A DNA stretch of 64,000 nucleotides, taken from G963662655 sp963666875 (GTDB lineage: Bacteria > Cloacimonadota > Cloacimonadia > Cloacimonadales > JAIOQZ01). Position 1 is the stretch's first letter, and each line of letters opens with the position of its first letter. The stretch is from NCBI GenBank assembly GCA_963666875.2, contig CAXXPU010000012.1:62001-126000 (forward strand), read 5' to 3'. Both the position numbers and the translations under genes were made by a program. Below the pieces are notes generated by a model. That model did no database searches. It saw only the letters and a program-made list of their open reading frames with translations, and was not told the origin of the DNA. Of the stretch, positions 45,001 through 52,319 are shown in pieces.

Positions 45001-46191
45001 CCTTCGGCTGAGTTCACCGGACCAGCAACGCCGCAGGGTTTCAGGGTTGCGCCGGTCGATCAATCGACGGCACAGCTCGACTGGATTCGTTCCGATGTGG
45101 ATGCTTTTCGTATCTATCGCAGGTACGATAACGAGACTGTAATCGTCGGCGAAATCAATAATAATAATACGTTTACCGATACTGGTCTCACACCGGGTGA
45201 AACGTACGAATACGCCATTTCAGCTATCAAAGAGAGCATGATCCCATCCGAATCGCGACTGACGCTGTGGAAAGAGGTAACCGTCGATGTGCCGCCTCAG
45301 CTCGAATGGGTGCGCATGGTCTCTCCGACCAGTATCCGTCTTAAATTCGATCGCAAGCTGAATTTGGACGCGATCAACGTGGGGCACTACGAGGTGAACC
45401 ACGACATCGGAAATCCTGAATCGGCGATCATGACCGATGCCCAGGAAGGTGTCCTCCTGCGCTTCAACACGGTGTTCACCTACTACCCCGATTATGTCCT
45501 CACGATCGAGGAATTGACCGGACAATCCGGCGTTCCGATCGAAGTGGAAACCATCCCGTTCGACTTCGTTGACGACGTCGATCCACCCGAAGTGAAAGAG
45601 CTACGTATCGTCGAAAGAGACCGGATTCAAGTGGTGTTTGACGAGGAAGTCGCTTCCAGTGCGGGAAATATCAGTAATTACACCCTGAACCTTCCTTCGG
45701 TCGATCAGCAGAACAGCATTGTGTCCGTCAGCTATGCCGATAGCGTGGTTACGGTCAATTTCAGCAAGGAACTGGTCTATTCGTCGCAACCTTATCAATT
45801 GGTAATGCGCAACATCGAGGATCTCTACGGCAACGATCTGCCGAACGATAGCGATATTCAGGCTTTCAGCTTGACAGACCTGGAACCTCTGCGGAATCTT
45901 GATTACATGGTCGTTTATCCTAATCCTTTCTACGCGAAGGATTTTCATGAGGTGCGATTTATTAATCTGCCGTCGGATCAGACCGGAAAGATATGGATTT
46001 ACAACCTGAATGGCGACCTGGTTTATGAGAAGACTTTGAATTCATCATCCATGACAGTTGTGAACAACGACATCATTTTTGGATGGCCCGCAACGAACAA
46101 CCTTCACAAGAAGGTCTCGTCCGGGGTTTATTTCTACGTTATCAAGATGGGCGGAGATCGCCGGAAGGGTACGATTTCGGTGATCCGGTAA
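42016..46191 (+). CDS. Secreted S8 peptidase with FG-GAP, Fn3 and T9SS sorting domains
   Basis: The start codon is GTG 42016 with AAGGAG five bases upstream. The 1391-residue protein has a signal peptide (1-18), a propeptide, an S8 catalytic domain with D143 (GVIDSGLFF), H212 (NKHGTHVSG) and S375 (SGTSMAAP), then Ig-like and FG-GAP-like repeats (GKFTDFDGDNMDDIIL, CDDFDNDGNPEILAAD). An Fn3 domain lies at about 1010-1095, with two Big-like domains after it. The terminus (VVYPNPFYAKD, WIYNLNGDLVYEK, VSSGVYFYVIKMGGD) is a T9SS type A sorting domain. It forms a cassette with the M6 protease and the PorV-like protein. Confidence 0.93.
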   Translation: MVRRIVIAIMLLQAVFAFSLDYTPRQMIIRTSQPVSLRQNSFGLTSFDSFLQSKQVRELKPVLKKADNRYFVATFDNELDWQQIRSQNQRFDGIDYIQPNYINKLYVTPNDPYFVNQQLDLVEVPEAWETVTGNDQIIVGVIDSGLFFNHPDLQNNVYYNAGEIPDNGIDDDNNGYIDDWRGWDFVDAPELEGIALGDYLDQDNDATDENKHGTHVSGIICADTNNNLGVAGIMYNCRLMVIRAGFRTTEGYGYLQDDDSAAAIVYAADMGADVINLSWGDTNYSDIIADACQYAYDHGTIIVASAGNDPVPGLSYPAKLSTTIAVGAVDSYYNLTGFSSYGPNLDLMAPGQQILSTYDVEDDGTGTYEEQSGTSMAAPFVTGAVGLLLSKNPNLDFHAVRSKLAQSADDYGDEGYDNFYGNGVLNVNKLVANESLPFIEITYPEESMGLNESFDIVGTVTAPNFFRYSVMYTDKALPEEMDWLDVVNHTNTPTFHYDEVEDDVIARFNVLDLFPDGTYLIKIEVLTTDGKRYNYRRTVGIDQSPPVLDTNRFGIFLRYEDEIPVYYIQAIYDEPVILEAACFMQNGQEYTFFSDYSDSLQIVRIPGTIPEGVIDIQLTATNTTGLSSTSNTYENVADIRFDSVNIHDYTQNLSGIGLVPVPVKATGDRRFIGMTMSSGYGPVQFYQIVNNSVVSIPGSTFSDQFWPLSVGDTDGERLEVLGLNLDTATLYEVAPGADPDSYAFIPMWNQANVSGGKFTDFDGDNMDDIILVTNITSGRVLKLYKRSGTNYNEEETLTNGTTTLSRNMFVPTVFCDDFDNDGNPEILAADIDGDVIIYENSTGSFEQTWTTRLPITDAYYLAIGDFTGNRHTDFCVGGSQSDTSDPNKTFWYFQFFKGVNDNQYETIGQLMFTKVESENSITSVDIDDDGNDELIFSLSPNIYVIDYVDGRFVPVWRGSSDKSYYTVAFPATDTEPATFLFNDIHNGTYFSTVGYPSAEFTGPATPQGFRVAPVDQSTAQLDWIRSDVDAFRIYRRYDNETVIVGEINNNNTFTDTGLTPGETYEYAISAIKESMIPSESRLTLWKEVTVDVPPQLEWVRMVSPTSIRLKFDRKLNLDAINVGHYEVNHDIGNPESAIMTDAQEGVLLRFNTVFTYYPDYVLTIEELTGQSGVPIEVETIPFDFVDDVDPPEVKELRIVERDRIQVVFDEEVASSAGNISNYTLNLPSVDQQNSIVSVSYADSVVTVNFSKELVYSSQPYQLVMRNIEDLYGNDLPNDSDIQAFSLTDLEPLRNLDYMVVYPNPFYAKDFHEVRFINLPSDQTGKIWIYNLNGDLVYEKTLNSSSMTVVNNDIIFGWPATNNLHKKVSSGVYFYVIKMGGDRRKGTISVIR

Positions 46192-46213
46192 TCCGACCCG
46201 GAAAGGAGCATGA

Positions 46214-47023
46214 ATGATATCATTGGATTGGAAATACAGGCTGAAAGAAGACACGGAAGACTTCTTCAAACGGAAGCTGCCGACGGGCGATTTCGATATC
46301 GAAATCATCTATAACGCCTACCCGGAACGAATCGAGGGCAAGATCCCGAAAGAGGTCATCACGTTCGTCGCCAAGACGTTGGCTGGCAAACTAGCCCGGA
46401 AGCCGGAACAGTATCTGGATTTCTACGATCACCTTTGGAAGAGCAAGGGTGAATTCGGCAGGACAGCGCTGAGCTATATCTTGGCTCGCGCGATAAAGAA
46501 GAACCCCGACATCTTCCTCGAATACACCGGAAAACTGGTCGAGAAATCACGCAACGAACACGATGTGAACCTGCTTCTGGACAAGACGCTCTTCCCGCTC
46601 TTGAAGAATCAGCCCGAGGCTTATCTGGACCGGGCGATCCGGTGGCTCAAATTCAATAATCCGGTTTCCCAGAAGGCTGTCGTCAAGCTTCTCATCAAGC
46701 TGTGCAAGCAGGACGAAACGCTGATCAAGCCCGTCTTCAAGCGACTGGAAAGCCTCTGGCTTTATGCGGACGCGGAGATGGTCAAGGCGAACAGCCAGTT
46801 CCTCAAGGCGATCTACAAGCTCGACGGCAATTTCTATATCGATGTTTATAAACACTATCACAACACACGCAATCCGGTGTTCGTCGAGATTCTCGTCGGC
46901 GCGATCGTCGAGTACGATCCGGTGATCGAAGAAGCGGTCTCGCTCTGGGTCAAGAGCGGTAACGCGCGGCTCAAGAAGGCGGCGGTATCGGCGGAGCGGA
47001 TGCTGAAACGCAAAAAAAATTGA
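46214..47023 (+). CDS. HEAT/ALK-repeat-like helical protein, unknown function
   Basis: The 269-residue protein is all-helical and hydrophilic. Paired helices (for example FVAKTLAGKLARKPEQYLD, AVVKLLIKLCKQDETLI, LVGAIVEYDPVIEEAV) resemble HEAT-like repeats or the DNA-alkylation-repeat fold, but no catalytic residue can be assigned. AAGGAG lies five bases upstream. It is followed by greA after 16 bases and begins the compact housekeeping run. Confidence 0.55.
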   Translation: MISLDWKYRLKEDTEDFFKRKLPTGDFDIEIIYNAYPERIEGKIPKEVITFVAKTLAGKLARKPEQYLDFYDHLWKSKGEFGRTALSYILARAIKKNPDIFLEYTGKLVEKSRNEHDVNLLLDKTLFPLLKNQPEAYLDRAIRWLKFNNPVSQKAVVKLLIKLCKQDETLIKPVFKRLESLWLYADAEMVKANSQFLKAIYKLDGNFYIDVYKHYHNTRNPVFVEILVGAIVEYDPVIEEAVSLWVKSGNARLKKAAVSAERMLKRKKN

Positions 47024-47039
47024 AAGAAACTACGGACTT

Positions 47040-47513
47040 ATGGCTGAATACATCACAGAAGAAGGAATGAAAAAGCTGCGGCGCAGGATGAACAATCTGA
47101 TGGAAAACGAGCGTCCGGCGGTGATTAAACAGGTGCAGACAGCCCGTGAGATGGGCGATCTTAGTGAAAACGCGGAATATCATGCCGCCCGTGAGCGGCA
47201 GCGTCATATTGACGGCGAACTGGAGCGATTGCGCAGACGGCTATCCGTCTTGCAGGCGATCAACCCCGACACGATCCCGAAAGACGCAGTGCGCTTCGGC
47301 GCTTTCGTCGAAGTGGAGGACTGTGATGGGCACGAGATGCTCCGGTACCGGCTGGTCGGCGTTGACGAGGTGGAAGATACCGAGGACGACTTGATGTTGA
47401 TATCGGTCGCGTCCCCGATCGGGAAGGCAATGGTCGGCAAGAAGAAGGGAGAGACGTTTATCGTGAAGGCCCCCGTCGGCGACCGCAAGATGAAAATATT
47501 GAAAATATGGTGA
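47040..47513 (+). CDS. greA: Transcription elongation factor GreA
   Basis: The 157-residue protein has the N-terminal coiled coil with the GreA signature (RRRMNNLMENERPAVIKQV, then AREMGDLSENAEYHAAR, whose acidic D-L-S-E-N-A-E tip reaches the RNA polymerase active site) and the C-terminal FKBP-like domain ending ISVASPIGKAMVGKKKGE. It stimulates cleavage of backtracked RNA. The length is normal. It starts 16 bases after the HEAT-like gene and 12 bases before the M18 peptidase gene, indicating an operon. Confidence 0.96.
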   Translation: MAEYITEEGMKKLRRRMNNLMENERPAVIKQVQTAREMGDLSENAEYHAARERQRHIDGELERLRRRLSVLQAINPDTIPKDAVRFGAFVEVEDCDGHEMLRYRLVGVDEVEDTEDDLMLISVASPIGKAMVGKKKGETFIVKAPVGDRKMKILKIW

Positions 47514-47525
47514 AAGGACAGATAA

Positions 47526-48941
47526 ATGGATAAAGATCAAGCTACAAAATTGAAATACGCACGCAAGAATTTCTGGGAAGACGCGGACGAGAATGAGCGG
47601 AAAAACGCCTTCGATTTCAACCGTGGCTACAAGGAATTCCTGAACTATTGCAAGACTACCCGCGAGACGGTTCTCTTCGCCGAGAACGTGCTTCGGGAAA
47701 ATGGATTCAAGGATATCTACAAGTCGAAGACGGCGAAGAAGGTCTTCGGCGTCTCCAGAGAGAAAAATATCATCGCGGTTCGCTTCGGAAAGAAGAAAGT
47801 GTCCGAAGGCATCAATATCGTGGCGGCGCACGTCGATACGCCGCATATCGACCTCAAACAATGTCCGGTATATGAAGACGGCGCGAGCGGCTTTGGCATG
47901 CTCAGAACCCATTACTACGGCGGAATCAAGAAATACCAGTGGCTCTCGACTCCTTTGGCGCTGCATGGCGTGGTGATCAAGGCGGACGGTGAGAAAGTTC
48001 GTATCTCGATCGGCGAAGACGAAGGCGATCCGGTATTCGTGATGCCCGACCTGCTTCCGCACCTGGCTGCAAACGAGCAGTACAGCAAGAAGATCGGCGA
48101 CGCGGTCGATGCCTCGCGGCTCAATGTGGTGTTTAATTCGATACCCTTTGTGACCGAGAAAGACGAAGACGACGTGAAAGATGCGGTGAAGCTTCAGGCG
48201 CTGGTTCTTCTCAACGAGAAGTACGGCATTACCGAGGAAGACCTGATCTCCGCCGAACTCGAACTGGTTCCCGCCGGTAAGGCGCGCGACTGCGGTCTGG
48301 ACGGCAGCTTGGTTCTCGCTTACGGCCAGGACGACCGCGTGTGCTCCTACACCTCGCTGACGGCGCTGCTGGACGCGCAGGATCCCGATCATACCGCCAT
48401 GGTCTATCTGGTGGACAAGGAAGAGATCGGCAACGTGGGAAACACCGGCGCGGATTCGATTTACCTGCTGGACTTCATCTCAGACCTGCTGGCCTATAAC
48501 GGCGAGAAGGGCGACAGCGTCACGCTTCGTAAGACCCTGATCAACAGCCGGATACTCTCCGCGGACGTCAATGCTGCCATCAACCCCAATTTCCCCAACG
48601 TGCTCGAGCACGACAACGCGGTACATATCGGTAACGGCGTGGGGCTGGCGAAATACACCGGCGCGCGCGGCAAATCGGGCACCAACGACGCGAACGCAGA
48701 ATTCGTCGCGCAGGTCACTCGGCTGCTCAGTCAGGAGAAGGTCTTCTGGCAAACGGGCGAACTGGGCAAGGTCGATGAAGGCGGCGGCGGTACTATCGCG
48801 CGCAAGCTCGCCGACTACGGTTCGGACGTTCTCGACTGCGGCCCCGGCGTGCTGGGTATGCATTCGCTGTACGAATTGACCAGCAAGGCGGATGTCTATT
48901 CCACTTATCGCGCCTACAAGGTATTCTACGAGAAGGCTTGA
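47526..48941 (+). CDS. M18-family aminopeptidase
   Basis: The 471-residue zinc aminopeptidase shows the M18 motifs: the ligand-containing VAAHVDTPHIDLKQ (His and first Asp), the bridging aspartate region GQDDRVCSYTSL, the catalytic glutamate pair VDKEEIGNVGNTGAD, and the late ligand LGMHSLYELTSKAD. It cleaves neutral or acidic N-terminal residues in the cytoplasm. AAAGGACAGATAA precedes the ATG. The next gene starts two bases after its stop. Confidence 0.93.
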   Translation: MDKDQATKLKYARKNFWEDADENERKNAFDFNRGYKEFLNYCKTTRETVLFAENVLRENGFKDIYKSKTAKKVFGVSREKNIIAVRFGKKKVSEGINIVAAHVDTPHIDLKQCPVYEDGASGFGMLRTHYYGGIKKYQWLSTPLALHGVVIKADGEKVRISIGEDEGDPVFVMPDLLPHLAANEQYSKKIGDAVDASRLNVVFNSIPFVTEKDEDDVKDAVKLQALVLLNEKYGITEEDLISAELELVPAGKARDCGLDGSLVLAYGQDDRVCSYTSLTALLDAQDPDHTAMVYLVDKEEIGNVGNTGADSIYLLDFISDLLAYNGEKGDSVTLRKTLINSRILSADVNAAINPNFPNVLEHDNAVHIGNGVGLAKYTGARGKSGTNDANAEFVAQVTRLLSQEKVFWQTGELGKVDEGGGGTIARKLADYGSDVLDCGPGVLGMHSLYELTSKADVYSTYRAYKVFYEKA

Positions 48942-48942
48942 T

Positions 48943-49719
48943 GTGAGAAATTCACTCTTTGCGATCCTCCTGATCCTGGTGTTCGTCACCGGGTGTTCCC
49001 AATCGGCGATACTCGAAAAACGGGTCGCCGAAACCGAAAAACGTCTGGAGAATCTCGGCATCGATGTCAGCGACAACACGATGAAAATCGATAAGCTGCA
49101 ACCCGGGTCACAGATATCATCGACGCCGGAATCGGAAATCAGACCGGACGAGGTGGGACGTTTGACGGATCGCATCGAGAGACTGGAGCGGCAGATCGTC
49201 GATCTCCAGCGTGAAATCCGCACCATGAAATCGAAGGAAGCGGATGTCTACACGAGATTTTCGCAGCCCGACCCCGAGCCGGAAACAGAACCGGAACAAC
49301 CGGCAGCCAAACCGCAGGTGGAGCGTCGCGAAGAACCGGTGGCCTCACAGGTCGAAAAGCAATACAACGCCGCGCGAGAGCTCTACATGAAGCGCAAGTA
49401 CGATGCAGCCATCCTGAGCTTCCAGCAGATGATCGGCGACTACCCAACGCACGATCTCGCGGCAAATGCGCAGTACTGGATCGGCGAATGTTACTACGAC
49501 CGCGATTCGTTCATCAAGGCGATCGACGAATTCCAGAAGGTGATCGATTTCTATCCAACTTCGAAGAAAGCGCCCGATGCGCAACTCAAGGTTGGACTGT
49601 GCTACAAGCAGCTTGGAAAGGTCGATCAGGCGAAACTCGAAATCAAGCGCATCGAGAAGATGTATCCCAACTACGAGCGCAAAGCGCTGATCGACAAGAT
49701 CCTCGAGGACATGAAATGA
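48943..49719 (+). CDS. CpoB/YbgF-like lipoprotein with coiled coil and TPR
   Basis: The start at GTG 48943 is chosen because it directly follows the M18 stop, has AGAAGG upstream and yields a signal peptide with lipobox VTGC (Cys about 18). An earlier ATG at 48892 would overlap the upstream gene. The 258-residue product has a coiled coil (about 25-100), a proline/glutamate linker and three TPR units (about 140-255; YNAARELYMKRKYDAAI, ANAQYWIGECYYDR). This matches CpoB, which links the Tol-Pal system with cell-wall synthesis at division. Confidence 0.85.
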   Translation: MRNSLFAILLILVFVTGCSQSAILEKRVAETEKRLENLGIDVSDNTMKIDKLQPGSQISSTPESEIRPDEVGRLTDRIERLERQIVDLQREIRTMKSKEADVYTRFSQPDPEPETEPEQPAAKPQVERREEPVASQVEKQYNAARELYMKRKYDAAILSFQQMIGDYPTHDLAANAQYWIGECYYDRDSFIKAIDEFQKVIDFYPTSKKAPDAQLKVGLCYKQLGKVDQAKLEIKRIEKMYPNYERKALIDKILEDMK

Positions 49720-50213
49720 AATCGATTCCAATCGTACTGGTGTTGCTGCTGTTCGGACAACTGATAGCCGCCGATCCCGTCGATGTGAACGACACCGACG
49801 CGGTGGCCGCTCGCTTGATCGAAGTGATGGATATCGGCATCCCCGACGGCGATGCTCTCTACCTCGATATCGACGGCGGTCCTTTCACGGAGGCGATTTA
49901 TGAGCAATTGGCGAAGCATTTCATGCAATCCGGCGTTACGGTATTGAATCGCGCTACAGATGATTGTCTGGTGCTTCAGATTCGCCATATCGGATTCGAT
50001 TTTGCGGATGACGAAGCCGCAGACACGATAAAATTCATGGTCGATTTGTCTGGGAACGACACAGGTGAGCTTCTCAGCATCTCCAGCGTTTCGTTCGAAG
50101 TCGCAAACGCGGTCGATGAAGAAGAATCTTCCGAAATGAGCTGGTATGACCCGATTATCATCACCACCATCGTGGGTGGCCTGATCTATGTATTCTACTA
50201 TGGAAATCAATAA
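49716..50213 (+). CDS. Exported protein with C-terminal transmembrane helix, unknown function
   Basis: The ATG at 49716 overlaps the stop of the CpoB-like gene (ATGA). The 165-residue protein has a signal peptide (MKSIPIVLVLLLFGQLIA), a small alpha/beta domain with a repeated hydrophobic pattern (DALYLDIDGGPF, VTVLNRATDDCLVLQIRHI), acidic linkers and a C-terminal hydrophobic segment (IIITTIVGGLIYVFYY). No family is recognised. The coupling suggests a partner of the envelope protein encoded before it. Confidence 0.75.
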   Translation: MKSIPIVLVLLLFGQLIAADPVDVNDTDAVAARLIEVMDIGIPDGDALYLDIDGGPFTEAIYEQLAKHFMQSGVTVLNRATDDCLVLQIRHIGFDFADDEAADTIKFMVDLSGNDTGELLSISSVSFEVANAVDEEESSEMSWYDPIIITTIVGGLIYVFYYGNQ

Positions 50214-50218
50214 TCTAA

Positions 50219-50351
50219 AACCCCCCTTTATCCCCCCTTGTCAGGGGGGTGAGAGAGTTGAGCTGATCACCTTACCACCCCTGACAGCGGGTGAGAGAGT
50301 TGAGCGGACTACCTTTCGCACCCCCCTGACAAGGGGGGATAAAGGGGGGTT
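50219..50351. repeat. Paired palindromic dispersed repeat with an extra degenerate unit
   Basis: Arms at 50219-50255 and 50319-50351 are inverted and enclose a third, decayed unit (CCACCCCTGACAGCGGGTGAGAG) near 50275-50298. It starts six bases past the stop of the upstream gene and ends 24 bases before bamD, so it splits the operon and could form a terminator or attenuator. Confidence 0.85.
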
Positions 50352-50375
50352 ATACAATATTACAACGGATATAAA

Positions 50376-51122
50376 ATGCTGAAAAACATTACATTACTCA
50401 TCGTTTTGATCGGTATCCTGATCGGATGCAGCAATGCGGACAAGATCGCGCGGATGCCCGTCGAAGAAAAAATGCGCTACGGAAACGAGTACTACGCCGA
50501 AGAAGAATGGAGCGACGCCATCGATTATTTCAAGTCGGTCGTCTTCGAGCGTAATGCCGCATTCACCCCGGAAGCACAGCTCAAGCTGGCGAACTGCTAT
50601 TTCTTTCAGGAAGAATACACTGACGCGCGGTTCGAGTACGAAGAGCTGATTCGCCTTTTCCCGGACTACAACAACCTCGAGACCGCGTTTTTCAATATCG
50701 GCGTATGCTATATCGAAGAATCGCTGGATCCGCATTATACGCAGGAAGAGACCGAAAGCGCCATCGAAGCCTTCGAAATCTATCAGGAAAAATATCCCTT
50801 CAGCGAGCGGCGCGAGGAAGCGCAAAGCTACATCGCGCAGTGTCAGGACAAGCTGTGGACCAAGACTTACTACAACGGCTATATTTACTACATGATGTAC
50901 GATTACAGTGCTTCACTCATGTATCTGGACGAAGTGACCAACGCCGGAAGAATCGATAAGCTGGATAAGAAAGCCTGGTATTACAAGGCAAAGATGTATA
51001 TCAAGCGTAAAGACAAGCTCAACTCGAAGATCACGATCGACAGGCTGGTGGAGCGCTATCCGGATTCATCGGAAGCCCGTAGAATGAAGAAGAAGCTCGC
51101 CCGGTTGCTGGAAAAGGACTAG
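50376..51122 (+). CDS. bamD: Outer membrane assembly lipoprotein BamD
   Basis: The 248-residue protein has a signal peptide with lipobox IGC (Cys about 18) and five TPR-like helical pairs typical of BamD/YfiO: EKMRYGNEYYAEEEWSDAI, PEAQLKLANCYFFQEEY, AIEAFEIYQEKYPFSERREEA and the C-terminal WYYKAKMYIKR. It is the TPR component of the BAM complex that inserts beta-barrel proteins into the outer membrane. Its presence supports a diderm host. It is followed nine bases later by nadD. Confidence 0.92.
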   Translation: MLKNITLLIVLIGILIGCSNADKIARMPVEEKMRYGNEYYAEEEWSDAIDYFKSVVFERNAAFTPEAQLKLANCYFFQEEYTDARFEYEELIRLFPDYNNLETAFFNIGVCYIEESLDPHYTQEETESAIEAFEIYQEKYPFSERREEAQSYIAQCQDKLWTKTYYNGYIYYMMYDYSASLMYLDEVTNAGRIDKLDKKAWYYKAKMYIKRKDKLNSKITIDRLVERYPDSSEARRMKKKLARLLEKD

Positions 51123-51130
51123 CGAGAGCC

Positions 51131-51745
51131 ATGACGCCTGGAACCCCGGGGAAGATCGGCTTCCTGGGCGGTACATTCAATCCAATCCACAACGGTCATA
51201 TTTCGGCGGCTCTGAACGCGATCGAGAAACTTAATCTCGACAGGGTCGTCTTTTTACCCGGCAGCAATCCACCCCACAAGACGAACGACGCGCTACTACC
51301 GTTCGAGGTGCGTTACAGGCTGATCGAAGAATCTATCAAACCCTATCCCGGACTCGAAGTCAGCGACCTGGACAACACGCAGGGCGAAAAGAGCTACACC
51401 TGGAATCTGGTGAAGAAGTTGCGCGAACACTATCCCCACAACGATTTCTACTTCATCATTGGAGAGGACAATATCGGATCGTTGAAGTCCTGGTATCGAT
51501 ATAAAGAACTGCTGGACGAGATCACCTTCGCCGTTGTCACCCGCAACACCGACGAAAGTTTCGATGAAAAACCCGACTATTTCGACAGGCTTATCATGCT
51601 TCCCATGCAGCCGGTCGATGTATCCTCCACCGAGATTCGCAGAAGGATGAAGGAAGGCGAGAATATCGCCGAACTGGTTCCGAAGCCGGTGGTTGAATAT
51701 CTAACTCCCCTTTGTCCCCCCTTGTCAGGGGGGGTGAGGAAGTAG
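51131..51745 (+). CDS. nadD: Nicotinate-nucleotide adenylyltransferase NadD
   Basis: The roughly 204-residue enzyme converts nicotinate mononucleotide to deamido-NAD. It has the nucleotidyltransferase motif GFLGGTFNPIHNGH near the start, SLKSWYRYKEL and the C-terminal ISTEIRRR-type motif (here SSTEIRRRMKEGE). The last residues (LTPLCPPLSGGVRK) are encoded by the palindromic repeat that follows, so the native C-terminus was probably at about VVEYL and has been extended. Confidence 0.95.
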   Translation: MTPGTPGKIGFLGGTFNPIHNGHISAALNAIEKLNLDRVVFLPGSNPPHKTNDALLPFEVRYRLIEESIKPYPGLEVSDLDNTQGEKSYTWNLVKKLREHYPHNDFYFIIGEDNIGSLKSWYRYKELLDEITFAVVTRNTDESFDEKPDYFDRLIMLPMQPVDVSSTEIRRRMKEGENIAELVPKPVVEYLTPLCPPLSGGVRK

Positions 51746-51865
51746 GCTGGAGTATAAATATTTTAGGACAGACATTATGAGTCAGAAGGAAATTCAAGAG
51801 GATAGAAATTGTATGGGCGAGGAATCCTCTCTCACCCCCCTGACAAGGGGGGACAAAGGGGGGTT
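51703..51865. repeat. Paired palindromic dispersed repeat upstream of the DUF559 gene
   Basis: Inverted arms at 51703-51739 and 51829-51865 enclose about 90 bases, longer than in the other copies. The first arm forms the 3' end of nadD, and the second lies inside the apparent 5' end of the DUF559 frame. Confidence 0.85.
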
Positions 51866-52274
51866 AGTCATAAAGCATTTACCATACAATTTAAATCTGA
51901 AGTCCAAGGCACGAGAAAATAGAACAACTGGGTGTCTTCCCGAAGTGCGTATCTGGCGTTATATATTATCCAGAAAGCAAACAGGATACAAATTCCTCCG
52001 CCAGAAACCAGTTGATAGATATATCGTTGATTTCTACTGCTCGAAGCTGAAACTTGCTGTGGAGATTGACGGAGACGGTCATGCGGATCAAACCGACTAT
52101 GACATAGAGCGATCAAATAGGTTGAAGTTGCTTGGAATTGAGGTGGTTCGATATTTCAATAACGATGTGATGTGTCGGCTCGACGGTGTTTATAACGATT
52201 TGATGTCGAGAATACGGGAAAGGGAAAGAGAATTAGGAATAACCCCCCTTTGTCCCCCCTTGTCAGGGGGGTGA
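51777..52274 (+). CDS. DUF559 endonuclease-like protein flanked by palindromic repeats
   Basis: The frame encodes 165 residues, of which about 37-152 match DUF559, a VSR/PD-(D/E)XK-like nuclease family: YNLNLKSKARENR, GYKFLRQKPVDRYIVDFYC (D85), LAVEIDGDGH (E96, D98, H102) and the basic ERSNRLKLLGIEVVRYF. Both ends are translated repeat sequence (LTPLTRGDKGG, ITPLCPPLSGG), so the true start is unclear. No good Shine-Dalgarno sequence is seen. It sits as an insert in the nadD-rsgA operon between repeat units. It may be a mobility or DNA-repair nuclease. Confidence 0.85.
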   Translation: MSQKEIQEDRNCMGEESSLTPLTRGDKGGLVIKHLPYNLNLKSKARENRTTGCLPEVRIWRYILSRKQTGYKFLRQKPVDRYIVDFYCSKLKLAVEIDGDGHADQTDYDIERSNRLKLLGIEVVRYFNNDVMCRLDGVYNDLMSRIRERERELGITPLCPPLSGG

Positions 52275-52312
52275 AGAAAGGTGATTTGCACCCCTTGTCA
52301 GGGGGGTGAGAA
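52241..52312. repeat. Palindromic dispersed repeat unit plus partial second unit
   Basis: One full arm (52241-52274) encodes the last residues of the DUF559 frame. A second, truncated unit in the same orientation (52291-52312, CCCCTTGTCAGGGGGGTGAG) ends just before rsgA and supplies its Shine-Dalgarno-like AGAAGG. Confidence 0.85.
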
Positions 52313-52319
52313 GGTCTCC

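Noticed and set aside
51777..52274. DUF559 gene as a restriction-modification nuclease
   Set aside because: No methyltransferase is nearby, and its neighbours are NAD and ribosome genes.
50219..52312. Clustered C/G-rich repeats as a CRISPR array
   Set aside because: The units are palindromic, differ in orientation and spacing and flank genes. There are no regular unique spacers and no cas genes.
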